A stretch of 64,000 nucleotides of DNA from Streptomyces gobiensis (GCF_021216675.1 NZ_CP086120.1:4834501-4898500), one strand, 5' to 3'. Counted from the stretch's first letter, positions 53,342-63,167 are shown. Notes: generated from the sequence alone by a model not told the origin. Made by a program: numbers and translations.

Positions 53342-55402
53342 TCACTCCGCCGGGCAGACGAACTCGCACCAGACGCGCTTGCCATCCCCGCGCGACTCCA
53401 CGCCCCACACATCGGCCAGCTGGTCCACCAGCAGCAGTCCCCGTCCCGGGAGCCGCGCATCGCGGGCTGTCCGCAGCTCCGGGTGCTCGCTGGACCGGTC
53501 CTCCACCTCGACCCTCAGCCGCCGTTCGGCTCCGCCGAGCAGCCGGATGGTCACGACGGCCCCGCCCTCGGTATGGGTCAGGGCGTTGACCGTGAGTTCA
53601 TGGGCGGCCAGCTCCACATCGTCGCCGCGTGCGTCGGCGTTCCAGGCGTGGGCCGCCTCACGGACCAGCCGCCGGATTCCCGCCAGAGCCTCCATATCGC
53701 CCGGCGCGACCGACTGGAGCCGACGGCCCAGCTGGGGGATCACGGCCCTCTCCCGGCGCAGCAGCACCACCGCCATGTCGTCCACCCCGGACCGCTCTTC
53801 GGGCAGCTCGCACAGCCAGTCGGCCAGCTTCCGCAGATCCGCCGGGCCGCGCCCGATGGACTCGGCGAGATTCTGTATTCCGTCGTCGACGTCGGCACCG
53901 GGCCGCTCGACGAGGCCATCGGTGAACATCAGCAGGGTCTCCCCGACCTCCAGCTCCATCGCGGTCACGGGATAGTCCAGCGGACCGAGGTTCGGCAGCC
54001 CCAGCGGCAGCCCGCCCGTCACCGGGAACAGGCGGCAGGTGCCGTCGGTCCGCTGCAACAGCGGATCCAGGTGACCGGCCCGCACCAGCCGGAGCCAGCC
54101 CGTGGTGGGGTCAACCTCGGCGTAGAGGCAGGTGGCGAAGCGGTCGGTGTCCAGATCATGCAGAAAGGCCGAGGCCCGCGCCATCACGGTGGAGGCGGCG
54201 TGCCCCTCGGCGGCGTATGCCCGCAGTACGATCCGCAGCTGGCCCATCACCGCCGCGGCATGGGTGTCATGACCCTGTACATCGCCGATCACCGCGGCCA
54301 CCCGGCCGCCGGGCAGCGGGATCACGTCGTACCAGTCACCGCCGATGTCCCGCACCTGGCGCGCGGGACGGTAGCTCACCGCGGTCTCTATCCCCGGAAT
54401 GCTCGGGATGGTGTGGGGGAGCATGGCCCGCTGCAGGCTCTCGGCGAGCTCCAGCTCCTGCTCAAACATCTTGGCGCGTTGCAGGCTCTGCGCGATGCTG
54501 CTGGTCAGCGCGGTGAGCAGGGCGCGCTCTCCGGGTGGGAAGCTGTGCTTGTCCCGGAAGAGCAGGCCGATCGCGCCGATCGCCCGGCCCTGGGCGATCA
54601 GTGGCAGATACGCCGCGGCGGAGGCGTTCAGCGGCGCGATATACGGCCACAGCCGCGGATAGCGGTTGGCGAACTCCTGGCGCGATTCGATGAAGCGGGA
54701 GGTCATGGTGCGTACGACCTCGCTCATCGGGAAATCTCCGTCTATCCGGGTGAACTCCAGCTCCGGTACGAAACTGCTGGTGCGCCCCTCGGCGACCAGA
54801 CGGATGTGCTTGCCCTCAACGAAGCCCATCATGAGGCTGACCGCGCCCATCCGGCCCATGCCCCGGGAGCTCTCCAGCACATCGATGACATCGCTCACGG
54901 TGCGTGCTGCGGCCAGGGCGGCGGTGGTCTCCTCCACCACGCTGGTCTCCTGGCGGCGTGCGTCCAGCGTGAGCCGGTCCGTGGAGTGGCTGAGCTCCTC
55001 GGTGGCGTCCCGCACAATGCCGATGACGCGGTGCGGCCGCCCCGCGTCGTCCCGCTGGATATGGCCCTGGGTGTGCGTCCAGCGCAACGTGCCGTCCCGG
55101 CGGCGGATCCGGAAGTACGCCCCGTAGGACGTCTTGCCGTCCTTCATCGCCTGCGCCACCAGGCCGTCCAGCCGGGCCCCCTCGGTGGACGGCACCCGGC
55201 ATCGCAGGGTGCCGGGGTCGGAGTCGTATTCATCCGGGCGCAGATCGAAAACAGCGAGCGCCGGTTCGTCCAGATGCATCAGCCCGCTGTCGAGGTCCCA
55301 GTCAAAGCTGCCCATCCGGTTCAGCATGAGGGTGGTGTCCGCGCTCGCGGGCCAGTCCTCGGGCGGTGCCACCGCGCCCGATACCGCTGCTCGAGTTTCC
55401 AT
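53342..55402 (-). CDS. PAS-GAF-SpoIIE phosphatase with ATP-binding kinase domain
   Basis: A 686-residue regulator from ATG 55402 (GTG 55453 is an alternative). Domains in order: PAS (GSFDWDLDSGLMHLDEPALA; YFRIRRRDGTLRW), GAF (about 160-300; PLIAQGRAIGAIGLLF), SpoIIE phosphatase (about 330-530; VRDIGGDWYDVIPL, AAVIGDVQGHD, LLMFTDGLVERPG, VDDMAVVLL) and a C-terminal HATPase_c_2 domain (VELAAHELTVNALTH; LPGRGLLLVDQLADVWG). It belongs to the large Streptomyces set controlling anti-anti-sigma factors. The signal sensed is unknown. Confidence 0.95.
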   Translation of the reverse strand: METRAAVSGAVAPPEDWPASADTTLMLNRMGSFDWDLDSGLMHLDEPALAVFDLRPDEYDSDPGTLRCRVPSTEGARLDGLVAQAMKDGKTSYGAYFRIRRRDGTLRWTHTQGHIQRDDAGRPHRVIGIVRDATEELSHSTDRLTLDARRQETSVVEETTAALAAARTVSDVIDVLESSRGMGRMGAVSLMMGFVEGKHIRLVAEGRTSSFVPELEFTRIDGDFPMSEVVRTMTSRFIESRQEFANRYPRLWPYIAPLNASAAAYLPLIAQGRAIGAIGLLFRDKHSFPPGERALLTALTSSIAQSLQRAKMFEQELELAESLQRAMLPHTIPSIPGIETAVSYRPARQVRDIGGDWYDVIPLPGGRVAAVIGDVQGHDTHAAAVMGQLRIVLRAYAAEGHAASTVMARASAFLHDLDTDRFATCLYAEVDPTTGWLRLVRAGHLDPLLQRTDGTCRLFPVTGGLPLGLPNLGPLDYPVTAMELEVGETLLMFTDGLVERPGADVDDGIQNLAESIGRGPADLRKLADWLCELPEERSGVDDMAVVLLRRERAVIPQLGRRLQSVAPGDMEALAGIRRLVREAAHAWNADARGDDVELAAHELTVNALTHTEGGAVVTIRLLGGAERRLRVEVEDRSSEHPELRTARDARLPGRGLLLVDQLADVWGVESRGDGKRVWCEFVCPAE

Positions 55403-55467
55403 GCCACACCCCCGCCCTGGAAGGCGATCACCACTCACTCTGTCACTCTTCACCCGATTCTTCGACC

Positions 55468-55929
55468 CTAAGTCACCCTGGTCACCCTAATCGCAATGTC
55501 CGCTAGATCCCGTTCGAGCGTCTTGGCTACCGCCCTGCCGCCGAGACCGGTGAAGGCCTTCGCCAGCAGGCCGCTGAACCCGCCCTGCTGCCGGGCGCCG
55601 AAGCTCCGGCGTACTACGGTGGCGCCCGCGCCCTGTGGCGTCAGGGTGACTTCTGAGAAGTAGTGAGCGCCACCGGATTCCGTCCCCAGGACATAGCGCG
55701 AAGGTTCCTCACACACCGTGACACGCATGTCCTCGGTGACGGTCCGGCCGAACATCCGACGGGTCTCCCGCCAGCCGGTCCCCACCCCGAATGGGCCCTT
55801 GGTCAGCACCTCGACCCGCTCCACCCCGCTGAGCACCCTGGGCAGCGCCTTGAGGTCGGTCAGTACCCGCCAGACCTCATCGGCCGAAGCGGCGATCCGC
55901 CGCTCCACGACGACCTGCGCAGTTTCCAT
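55468..55929 (-). CDS. SRPBCC (polyketide cyclase/START-like) protein
   Basis: A 153-residue protein; ATG 55929 follows AAGGAGGGG. It begins METAQVVVERRIAASADEVW RVLTD-type, with the strand-helix opening of SRPBCC proteins, then WRETRRMFGRTVTEDMRVTV and YFSEVTLTPQGAGATVVRRS. It forms a ligand-binding helix-grip cavity; the ligand is unknown. It lies between the SpoIIE gene and the BrkB genes without obvious coupling. Confidence 0.88.
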   Translation of the reverse strand: METAQVVVERRIAASADEVWRVLTDLKALPRVLSGVERVEVLTKGPFGVGTGWRETRRMFGRTVTEDMRVTVCEEPSRYVLGTESGGAHYFSEVTLTPQGAGATVVRRSFGARQQGGFSGLLAKAFTGLGGRAVAKTLERDLADIAIRVTRVT

Positions 55930-56018
55930 GGCCCCTCCTTCAGATGGAACAAACACCGCCCGATGGCCACTGGGACACCGCATTGGACAGTCCCGGGGAG
56001 AGCGTCCGCAAGACCGCC

Positions 56019-57149
56019 TTACGGCCGCCGTCTGGCACCGCGGATACGTTCCAGCTGGTTGCGCAGCTCCGAGGGCCGCACCAGCGCACGCCACTGGCGG
56101 GCCGCTGCCGGCTCCGCCGCCTCGGTGGTCTCCGCCCGGGAGCGGCGGGCGGCCACAGCGGCGACCATCGCCTCAGCGGCGGCCGCCCTGGCCTGCTCGG
56201 TCTCCCGGCGGGCGGCGGCGACGGTGGCCGCCGGCCACACCCGGTCCACAGCGGCGTTGACAGCGGCCCCCACCAGCACCGCGAACGCGGACGTGCCCAG
56301 CCACAGCAGCACGGCCACCGGGGCGGCCAGGGAGCCGTAGACGCTCTGCCCCTCCACCGCGTTGCGCAGATACGCCTTGAGCCCGATGGCGCAGAGCGTC
56401 CACAGCAGCAGGGCGACCAGGGCACCGGGGATGTCCTCCCGCCACGGCGAACGGACCGGGACGGAGACGTGGTAGAGCGTGGCGAGGAAGGAGACGGCCA
56501 GGAGCAGCACCGACGGCCAGTAGAGGATCCGCACCGCCGGCTCCAGCTGCGGCCACCAGCCGACCGCCACGGTCGGGCCGACCAGGGTCATCGGCACCGC
56601 GAGCGCACCGACGGCGAGCCCGGCGACATACATGGTGAAGGCCAGCAGCCGGGTCGCCGCTGGATTGCGGTGCCCGTCCAGGCCGTACATCACGGTGATG
56701 GTGCCGACGAAGACGTTCATCGCACGGGACCCGGACCACAGCGCGAAGACAAAGCCGAAGGAGAGAACCTCGGGCCGGGCCCCGGAGACCAGATCATCGA
56801 GGAGCGGGGTCACCAGCTGCTCGACGCCGCGCTCGGAGAGCATGACCGAGGAGGCGTCCAGGATGTTGTCACGTACGGCCTGCAGGATGGTGGTCCCGGC
56901 CACCGAGTCCAGTGCGCTGAGCAGCCCCACCAGGCCGAGCAGCAGCGCGGGCAGCGACAGCATCGTGAAGAACGCCGCCTCGCCCGCCATACCGATGACG
57001 CGGTACTCGGCGCAGGAGCGGTAGGTGTCCTTGGCCAGCAGCAAGCAGAGCTTCCGCTTGGGGACGTGCCGGTACCGCGCACGCACCGTCGACGTGCGCG
57101 CGGACGACGGCCGTACCGACGGCTGAGGAGGTGGCTGGTCCGGGTGCAC
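56019..57149 (-). CDS. YihY/BrkB family membrane protein, copy 1
   Basis: A 376-residue polytopic membrane protein starting at GTG. Family blocks: VIGMAGEAAFFTMLSLPALL, ALWSGSRAMNVFVGTITVMY, YHVSVPVRSPWREDIPGALV and YGSLAAPVAVLLWLGTSAFA VLVGAAVN-type. It shares most of this with the next gene, so they are tandem paralogues. The family (YihY/virulence factor BrkB) is of uncertain function. The C-terminus is Ala/Glu-rich. Confidence 0.92.
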   Translation of the reverse strand: MHPDQPPPQPSVRPSSARTSTVRARYRHVPKRKLCLLLAKDTYRSCAEYRVIGMAGEAAFFTMLSLPALLLGLVGLLSALDSVAGTTILQAVRDNILDASSVMLSERGVEQLVTPLLDDLVSGARPEVLSFGFVFALWSGSRAMNVFVGTITVMYGLDGHRNPAATRLLAFTMYVAGLAVGALAVPMTLVGPTVAVGWWPQLEPAVRILYWPSVLLLAVSFLATLYHVSVPVRSPWREDIPGALVALLLWTLCAIGLKAYLRNAVEGQSVYGSLAAPVAVLLWLGTSAFAVLVGAAVNAAVDRVWPAATVAAARRETEQARAAAAEAMVAAVAARRSRAETTEAAEPAAARQWRALVRPSELRNQLERIRGARRRP

Positions 57150-57187
57150 GCGCAGACCCTAACCGCAGCGGCTGTGCCACCGGACAC

Positions 57188-57355
57188 CTAAGGGTTGTCC
57201 CGTAATCCCCGGTGGACCAGCGAGCGGCGTCAGATGCGGTCAATCGCAAGGCAGCGAAGCGTTCTCATAGTGGGCCTATTCGGACGTTTCGCTAACGCCG
57301 CGAGTGGCCGTAGCTGGCGTCGGGAGCCCGCCGGGGATTACGGGACAGCCCTTAG
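57188..57355. repeat. 168-bp MITE-like element with ~25-bp terminal inverted repeats
   Basis: CTAAGGGTTGTCCCGTAATC (from 57188) is matched, inverted, by GATTACGGGACAGCCCTTAG ending at 57355, with one mismatch in the first 20 bases. The arms continue CCCGG/CCGGG. The interior has no coding potential. CTAA/TTAG at the ends recalls the YTAR targets of IS5-type elements. The right end supplies the stop codon of the neighbouring BrkB gene. I recall very similar repeats in other Streptomyces genomes. Confidence 0.8.
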
Positions 57356-58548
57356 TCCCGGTGGCTCCCCCTGAACCGGGAGCGGATGTCCTCGGGCGGC
57401 AGGAACTTCGCCCAGCGCTCCGGGAACTCCGCAGGCTGCCCGGACAGCCCGCCCCCGCTGCCCCCGTCGCCCTCGTAGTCGTCATCGTCGTCCTCATCGC
57501 TCTCGTTCTTCTCGCCCCCCTCGTCCTCGCTCTCCGCCGATTCCCTCCTCGCCCGCCGGGCCGCCGCGGCGGCGACCACCTCGGCGGCCTCCTCCTCACG
57601 GGCCCGGTCCTTGGCACGCCGCGCCGCCGCGGTGGCCACCGAGGGCCAGACCCGGTCGAAGGCGGCGTTGACGGCGGCCCCCACCAGCACCGCGAAGGCG
57701 GAGACGAAAATCCACAGCAGTACGGCGACCGGGGCGGCGAGCGACCCGTAGATGGTGGGTCCTGCCACCGTGCCGGAGAGGAAGACCCGCAGCAGGAAAC
57801 TGCCGCCCAGCCACATCAGCAGGGCGACCAGGGCGCCGGGGATGTCCTCGCGCCATGGCGAACGGACCGGGACGGAGACATGGAAGAGCGTGGTCAGAAA
57901 GGCGATGGACAGCACCACGACCACCGGCCAGTAGAAGACCGTGACCGCCACCTCCAACTGCGGCACCCAGCCGATGACCACATTCGGCCCGACCACCATC
58001 AGCGGCAGCGCGATCGCACCGATGAGCAGCGCGATGATGTAGAGGAGAAAGGCCAGCAGCCGGGTCTTGACGATGCCGCGCTGCCCGTCCAGGCCGTACA
58101 TCACGGTGATGGTGTCGATGAAGACGTTCACCGCGCGGGAGCCGGACCACAGGGCGAGCGCGAAGCCGACGGAGATGATGTCCGGGCGCCCGCCCTTGAT
58201 GACATCGTCAATCAGCGGGACCGCGATCTGTTTCACACCACGCTCGGAGAGCACCGTCCCGGACGCGTCAAGGATGTTCCCGCGGACGCTGGCGATGGTG
58301 TCGGTGCCGATCCAGGCATCCAGATAGCCCAGCAGGCCGATCAGCCCGAGGAGCAGCGGCGGCAGGGACAGCAGCGTAAAGAACGCCGCCTCGGCCGCCA
58401 GGCCCAGAATGCGGTATTCGATACAGGAGTTGACCGTGTCTTTCAGCAGCAGCCAGGCGAGTTTCCTTTTGGGAATGTTCCGGTAGAGACGGCTGGTCCT
58501 GGTCCGCCGGTCCGACGGCCGACTCGATGGTGAGGAGGCTGCTTGCAC
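57352..58548 (-). CDS. YihY/BrkB family membrane protein, copy 2
   Basis: A 398-residue paralogue of the gene to its left, with the same blocks (ILGLAAEAAFFTLLSLPPLL; ALWSGSRAVNVFIDTITVMY; FHVSVPVRSPWREDIPGALV). It differs by an extended acidic C-terminus (SEDEGGEKNESDEDDDDDYE) ending in FRGSHRD. Its TAA stop falls in the terminal repeat of the MITE-like element, so the end of the protein may have been changed by the insertion. It is divergent from the acyl-CoA dehydrogenase gene. Confidence 0.92.
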   Translation of the reverse strand: MQAASSPSSRPSDRRTRTSRLYRNIPKRKLAWLLLKDTVNSCIEYRILGLAAEAAFFTLLSLPPLLLGLIGLLGYLDAWIGTDTIASVRGNILDASGTVLSERGVKQIAVPLIDDVIKGGRPDIISVGFALALWSGSRAVNVFIDTITVMYGLDGQRGIVKTRLLAFLLYIIALLIGAIALPLMVVGPNVVIGWVPQLEVAVTVFYWPVVVVLSIAFLTTLFHVSVPVRSPWREDIPGALVALLMWLGGSFLLRVFLSGTVAGPTIYGSLAAPVAVLLWIFVSAFAVLVGAAVNAAFDRVWPSVATAAARRAKDRAREEEAAEVVAAAAARRARRESAESEDEGGEKNESDEDDDDDYEGDGGSGGGLSGQPAEFPERWAKFLPPEDIRSRFRGSHRD

Positions 58549-58600
58549 CCTACTAACGTATATGGTGACGTGCTGGTCACCTCCGGCCTAGGGTGAGAGC

Positions 58601-60256
58601 ATGCCACCCTCGACACATATCGTGATCAACCAGCCCCCGCCGCTGGTGGACTACGACGTTTTCGCCGCGGACGCCGCTCTCACCGCAGCGGTGGAGCGCT
58701 ACGTCGCCCCGGAGCGGGCCGCGGAGGCACACGAAGAGCTGACCGCCCTGGGCCGGGTGGCCGGATCGGCCGAGGCACAGAAGTGGGGCGTGCAGGCGAA
58801 CGAGAATCCGCCGGTGCTGCACACCCATGACCGCTATGGGCATCGCATCGATGAGGTGGAGTTCCATCCCGCCTGGCATCAGCTGCTCGACCGGGCGGTC
58901 TCGGCGGGCCTGACTGACGCCTGGTCACGGCCGGACGGCCAGCTGCGCCGCACGGCGTCGTTCTACGTATGGACCCAGGTGGAGGCCGGGCACGGCTGCC
59001 CGCTGTCCATGACCCATGCGGCGGTGCCCGCGCTGCGGGCCCAGCCGGAGCTGGCCGCCGAGTGGGAGCCCCGGCTGACCTCAAGGGTCTACGAGCCGGG
59101 GCTGCGCCCCGCCGCCGACAAAGCGGGCGCGCTGGCCGGGATGGGGATGACGGAGAAGCAGGGCGGGTCCGATGTACGGGCCAATACGACCCGTGCGGAA
59201 CCGCTCGCCGAGGACGGGGCCTATGCGCTGACGGGCCATAAGTGGTTCTGCTCGGCACCGATGTCGGACGTTTTCCTGGTGCTGGCCCAGGCCGTCCCCG
59301 GCACGGGGGGAGGGGGCCTGACCTGCTTCCTGGTCCCCCGGGTGATGCCGGACGGTACCCATAACTCCTTCCGTATCCAGCGGCTCAAGGACAAGCTGGG
59401 CAACCGCTCGAACGCCTCCAGCGAGGTGGAGTTCGACGGCTCGACCTGGGCGCAGCGGGTGGGCGAGGAGGGGCGCGGGGTCGCCACCATCATCGAGATG
59501 GTCGCGGCGACCCGGCTGGACTGCGTCACCGGCTCGGCGGCCCTGATGCGCCAGGCCGTAGCCCAGGCGACCCACCACGCGGCATACCGGAGCGCGTTCG
59601 GCGGCCCCCTGATCGACAAGCCGCTGATGCGCAACGTACTGGCGGATCTGGCCCTGGAGTCGGAGGCGGCCACCACGCTGGCGCTGCGGCTCGCCGCAGC
59701 GTATGACTCCACAGCCGAGCAGGACCGGTACTTCCTGCGGCTGGCCGTGCCGGCCGCCAAGTACTGGGTCACCAAGCGCGCCACCCCGGTGACCGCCGAG
59801 GCCCTGGAGTGCCTGGGCGGCAACGGCTATGTCGAGGAGTCCGGCATGCCCCGGCTGCTCCGGGAGTCGCCGCTCAACTCCATCTGGGAGGGCTCCGGCA
59901 ATGTCCAGGCCCTCGATGTCCTGCGTGCTCTGCAACGTGAGCCCGCGGCCCTGGACGCCTTCCTGAGCGAGATCGGCCAGGCCCGTGGCGCCGACCACCG
60001 ACTGGACGGCGCCATCAAGGACTTGCTGACGGACCTGGCCGACCTGGACGGCATCGAGGCCCGTGCCCGCCGGCTGGTCGAGCGCATGGCGCTGGTCCTG
60101 CAGGGCTCACTGCTGGTGCGGCACGCTCCGCCAGGGGTCGCCGACGCCTTCTGCGCCTCGCGCCTGGGCGGCGACTGGGGCACCGCCTTCGGAACCCTGC
60201 CGCACACCCTGGATCTGGCAGGCATCGTCGACCGTGCCCGCCCGGTGCTCGGTTAG
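58601..60256 (+). CDS. AidB-like acyl-CoA dehydrogenase
   Basis: A 551-residue flavoprotein, longer than ordinary acyl-CoA dehydrogenases and close to E. coli AidB. Motifs: GHGCPLSMTHAAVPALR, MGMTEKQGGSDVRANTTRAE (flavin-binding), TGHKWFCSAPMSDVFLVLAQ, MVAATRLDCVTGSAALMRQA, and ECLGGNGYVEESGMPRLLRE SPLNSIWEG-type with catalytic Arg/Glu region. AidB is tied to alkylation stress, and ogt and Ada/AlkA genes lie 7 kb away, but no shared control is visible. The natural substrate is unknown. Confidence 0.92.
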   Translation: MPPSTHIVINQPPPLVDYDVFAADAALTAAVERYVAPERAAEAHEELTALGRVAGSAEAQKWGVQANENPPVLHTHDRYGHRIDEVEFHPAWHQLLDRAVSAGLTDAWSRPDGQLRRTASFYVWTQVEAGHGCPLSMTHAAVPALRAQPELAAEWEPRLTSRVYEPGLRPAADKAGALAGMGMTEKQGGSDVRANTTRAEPLAEDGAYALTGHKWFCSAPMSDVFLVLAQAVPGTGGGGLTCFLVPRVMPDGTHNSFRIQRLKDKLGNRSNASSEVEFDGSTWAQRVGEEGRGVATIIEMVAATRLDCVTGSAALMRQAVAQATHHAAYRSAFGGPLIDKPLMRNVLADLALESEAATTLALRLAAAYDSTAEQDRYFLRLAVPAAKYWVTKRATPVTAEALECLGGNGYVEESGMPRLLRESPLNSIWEGSGNVQALDVLRALQREPAALDAFLSEIGQARGADHRLDGAIKDLLTDLADLDGIEARARRLVERMALVLQGSLLVRHAPPGVADAFCASRLGGDWGTAFGTLPHTLDLAGIVDRARPVLG

Positions 60257-60326
60257 GGAACGGGCGTCCGGGCGCCGCGGCCGACGTGCGGTCACCGTCC
60301 TCTCCGGGGACGATGGAGGCCAGCGC

Positions 60327-61157
60327 ATGAGCCATCCAGCAGGCGGAGGTCAACGATTGGGTACGCAGTCCGGCAACCGGCCCCACCGTCCCGCCCCGGC
60401 CGACGGCATCACCTGGGAGCCCAGCGAACGCTGGGTGCGCGGGACGAAGGGGGATGTCACTGTCGTCGACAGCCGACGGCCCATCCTGGTGTGGGAACGC
60501 GGCCGGCCCGTGCCGCTCTACGCCTTCCCGGCGGACGACGTCCGTACGGACGTGCTGCGGAAGGCGGCGAAGCCCGCGACCGGGCGTCACTCGGGTTCAA
60601 CGGTTTTCTACGACCTTGAGCTCGGGGGCGAGGTCATCGAGAACGCGGCGTGGACCTTCCCCGGCGAGCAGCTCGCCGGGTACATCGCCTTCGAGTGGTT
60701 CGGGCGGAATGTGCTTGACCACTGGTACGAGGAGGAGGCGGAGATCTTCGTACATCCCCGAGACCCGCACAAGCGGGTCGACGCGATTCCCAGCAGCCGG
60801 CACGTCCAGGTCGAGATCGAGGGCACGGTCGTCGCTGACACCCGCGCACCGGTGCTCCTCTTTGAGACAGGGCTCCCGGTCCGCTACTACCTCCCTCGTG
60901 ACGACGTCCGGTTCCATCTGCTCGCCCCCACCGATCTGCGCACCCAGTGCCCGTACAAGGGCACGGCGGCGGAGTACTGGTCGTGGGAGGGCGGCGGCGG
61001 CGATGTTCCGCCGAACGTAGCCTGGAGCTACCCCGATCCCCTCCCGGCCGTGCAGGAGATCAGGGGCATGGTGGCCTTCTACAACGAGGCGGTCGACATC
61101 ATCGTCGACGGGGAACGGCTGGAGCGCCCGGTCACCCATTTCAGCCGCTCCCGGTGA
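60327..61157 (+). CDS. Tandem DUF427 protein
   Basis: A 276-residue protein; ATG 60327 follows GGAGG. It contains two DUF427 units: VTVVDSRRPILVWERGRPVP with AWTFPGEQLAGYIAFEW, and VQVEIEGTVVADTRAPVLLF with YKGTAAEYWSWEGGGGDVPP NVAWSYPDP-type and VAFYNEAVDIIVDGERL. DUF427 proteins are of unknown function, sometimes linked to nucleotidyltransferase-like folds. It follows the AidB-like gene by 70 bases on the same strand. Confidence 0.9.
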   Translation: MSHPAGGGQRLGTQSGNRPHRPAPADGITWEPSERWVRGTKGDVTVVDSRRPILVWERGRPVPLYAFPADDVRTDVLRKAAKPATGRHSGSTVFYDLELGGEVIENAAWTFPGEQLAGYIAFEWFGRNVLDHWYEEEAEIFVHPRDPHKRVDAIPSSRHVQVEIEGTVVADTRAPVLLFETGLPVRYYLPRDDVRFHLLAPTDLRTQCPYKGTAAEYWSWEGGGGDVPPNVAWSYPDPLPAVQEIRGMVAFYNEAVDIIVDGERLERPVTHFSRSR

Positions 61158-61179
61158 AAAACCCGGGGTCGCCCGGGCC

Positions 61180-62148
61180 TCACCGCAGCTGGTCCCGCCA
61201 CGGCGGGTTCGCTCCCCGTACCGCGCAGGTGGCGGCCGCCACCCGGGCGCCGAAGGTGAGCGCGGCACGCAGCCGGTCCGTATCCAGGGCTTCGAGGCGG
61301 CCGCCGAGGGCGGCGCCCTGGTGCAGGGCGTGCAGGAAGCCCGCCATAAAGGAGTCGCCCGCGCCGACGGTGTCGACGACGGTGGTCGGCGGGGCGGCGA
61401 TCCGCAGCCGTTCCCCGTTCAGTGAGGCGAAGACCCCTTCGCCGCCCAGGGTGACGACGACCAGCTGGGCGCCGTGACCGTGGAACTCGTCGGCGGCGCG
61501 CTCCAGCTCCGCCCCGGGCAGCAGATGTCCGAGGTCATCGTCGGAGAGCCGCAGGATGTCAGCCGCCGCGCACCACCGCGGGAGCCGTGCCCGGTATGCG
61601 GCGGGGTCGACGAGCAGCGGCCGGACATTGGGGTCGAGGGATACGGTCGCCCGGGGCCGCGCCTGGGTGAGCAGCCGTTCGATGGCTGCGCCGCCCGGTG
61701 GCCGGATCAGCGCGAGCGAGCCGGTGTGCAGACAGGCCATGGAGCCGCCGGTGGCCACCGCCAGCTCGTCGGGCGTCCACTGCCAGTCGGCGGCGCCCTC
61801 GGCATGGAAGGAGTAGTCGGCGCGCCCCTCGGTATCGAGATCGGCGACGGCGAGGGTGCTGGATTCCCGGGCGGAGACGGCCGATCCGAGATCCACCCCG
61901 GACTGGGCCAAGTGCTCACGGAAGAGCCGCCCGAACACATCGGAGGACAGCCGCCCGAGAAACCGGGTGGGCGTGCCGAGCCGGGCCAGCGCCACGGCCG
62001 TATTGGCGGGGCCGCCGCCGGGCAGCACCTCAAGGCCGATGGCGGGCGTGCCGGAGCCCCCGGCCGCCGGGGTGACAAAGGCGTCGGCGACACATTCACC
62101 GAGCACGGCGATGGGAGCGGCGGGATCGGGTCGGCTGCTCACGGTCAT
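61180..62148 (-). CDS. PfkB-family carbohydrate kinase
   Basis: A 322-residue kinase. It opens IAVLGECVADAFVTPAAGGS, has LEVLPGGGPANTAVALARLG (PfkB signature 1) and DTVGAGDSFMAGFLHALHQG (signature 2, with the catalytic Asp in GAGDS). It resembles fructokinases or ribokinases; sugar specificity cannot be read. No sugar transporter is adjacent. It converges on the DUF427 gene. Confidence 0.93.
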   Translation of the reverse strand: MTVSSRPDPAAPIAVLGECVADAFVTPAAGGSGTPAIGLEVLPGGGPANTAVALARLGTPTRFLGRLSSDVFGRLFREHLAQSGVDLGSAVSARESSTLAVADLDTEGRADYSFHAEGAADWQWTPDELAVATGGSMACLHTGSLALIRPPGGAAIERLLTQARPRATVSLDPNVRPLLVDPAAYRARLPRWCAAADILRLSDDDLGHLLPGAELERAADEFHGHGAQLVVVTLGGEGVFASLNGERLRIAAPPTTVVDTVGAGDSFMAGFLHALHQGAALGGRLEALDTDRLRAALTFGARVAAATCAVRGANPPWRDQLR

Positions 62149-62193
62149 GTACGGGCCTTTCCTTGGACGAGGACCGGGCGAACAACGCCCCCA

Positions 62194-62997
62194 CTAGCAC
62201 CCAGTTTCGGGCAGGGGCCGGTCCGGAGAGAGCACGCCTGACAGCCAGGTGGGGACGCCGCCCAGGAGGCGGAACAGTCGCTGGGCCTCCGCCCGCAGCC
62301 GCCCCGCCTCCGGCTCCCCCTGGACGCCCGCCAGCGCCACCAGCGCGGGAGCCATGCCCACCAGGAAGCCCAGCTCCTCCCGCAGCCGCAGCGACTCCGT
62401 AAACCCGTGCCGGGCCTCGGTCAGCTCCCCGTCGCGCAGCGCGAGACCGGCCAGATGCCGCCAGGTGAAGGAGGACAGCAGCGCGTCCCCATGCGCGGAC
62501 GCACCCGCGTGCGCGCGGCGGTAGGCGGCCCGCGCCGCCTGCGGATTGTCGGCCAAGTGCTCAGCCAGCAGCCCCCGCCGGAAGTCCAGCACCGACCGCA
62601 CCGGCGAGTTGGGCGGCAACAGCGCCGCAGCCCGGCCCAGCGCGGCCCGCGCCTCGTCCGCCCGGTCCCGTACCCCCAGCACCGTGGCGGCGTAGGCGAG
62701 CTGACCCCGCTCACAGGCGGCCGCGCCCCGCACCACATCGTCCACGGCCAGCGCCTCCGCGCTGCGCAGCGCGTCCTCGGCCTCGGCCCAGCCCCCGGCA
62801 GTGAACATGCACCGTTCCACCAGCAGCGCCGCCCGCCGCACCGCCACTGCCGCGTCCTGCTCGGCGCGGGGGGCGATGAGCGCCGCAGCGTCATCCCAGC
62901 AGCCCCGAGAACGCAGTCGCCACACCGCACGGTCGCGTGGATCATCCCCCTCACCATGATCCAGCCGTACCGAACGAGACATGGCGGATTCCGCCAC
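62194..62997 (-). CDS. TPR-like helical repeat protein
   Basis: A 267-residue soluble protein. GTG 62997 was chosen because GGGGAGGG lies four bases upstream; ATG 62982 is an alternative. The sequence is almost all Ala/Leu/Arg-rich helices with tetratricopeptide-like pairs (AEDALRSAEALAVDDVVRGA; QLAYAATVLGVRDRADEARA; NPQAARAAYRRAHAGASAHG; ELTEARHGFTESLRLREELG). A role as a scaffold or regulator is possible. No specific family was recognised. Confidence 0.7.
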   Translation of the reverse strand: MAESAMSRSVRLDHGEGDDPRDRAVWRLRSRGCWDDAAALIAPRAEQDAAVAVRRAALLVERCMFTAGGWAEAEDALRSAEALAVDDVVRGAAACERGQLAYAATVLGVRDRADEARAALGRAAALLPPNSPVRSVLDFRRGLLAEHLADNPQAARAAYRRAHAGASAHGDALLSSFTWRHLAGLALRDGELTEARHGFTESLRLREELGFLVGMAPALVALAGVQGEPEAGRLRAEAQRLFRLLGGVPTWLSGVLSPDRPLPETGC

Positions 62998-63167
62998 AGT
63001 GCCCTCCCCAAGCGCGCCGTCGAGCCGGATGTGATCGCATCTCAGCACGGATTGGGGTGATCAGCCAAGGGGCAGGTGTGAATCAGTTCACAAAGTCTGC
63101 CGGGTCCGCTTCCGCGGCATCCGCGGCTTCCGCGGACACGATCGCGGTCCCAGCGATGCGCGCGGCA

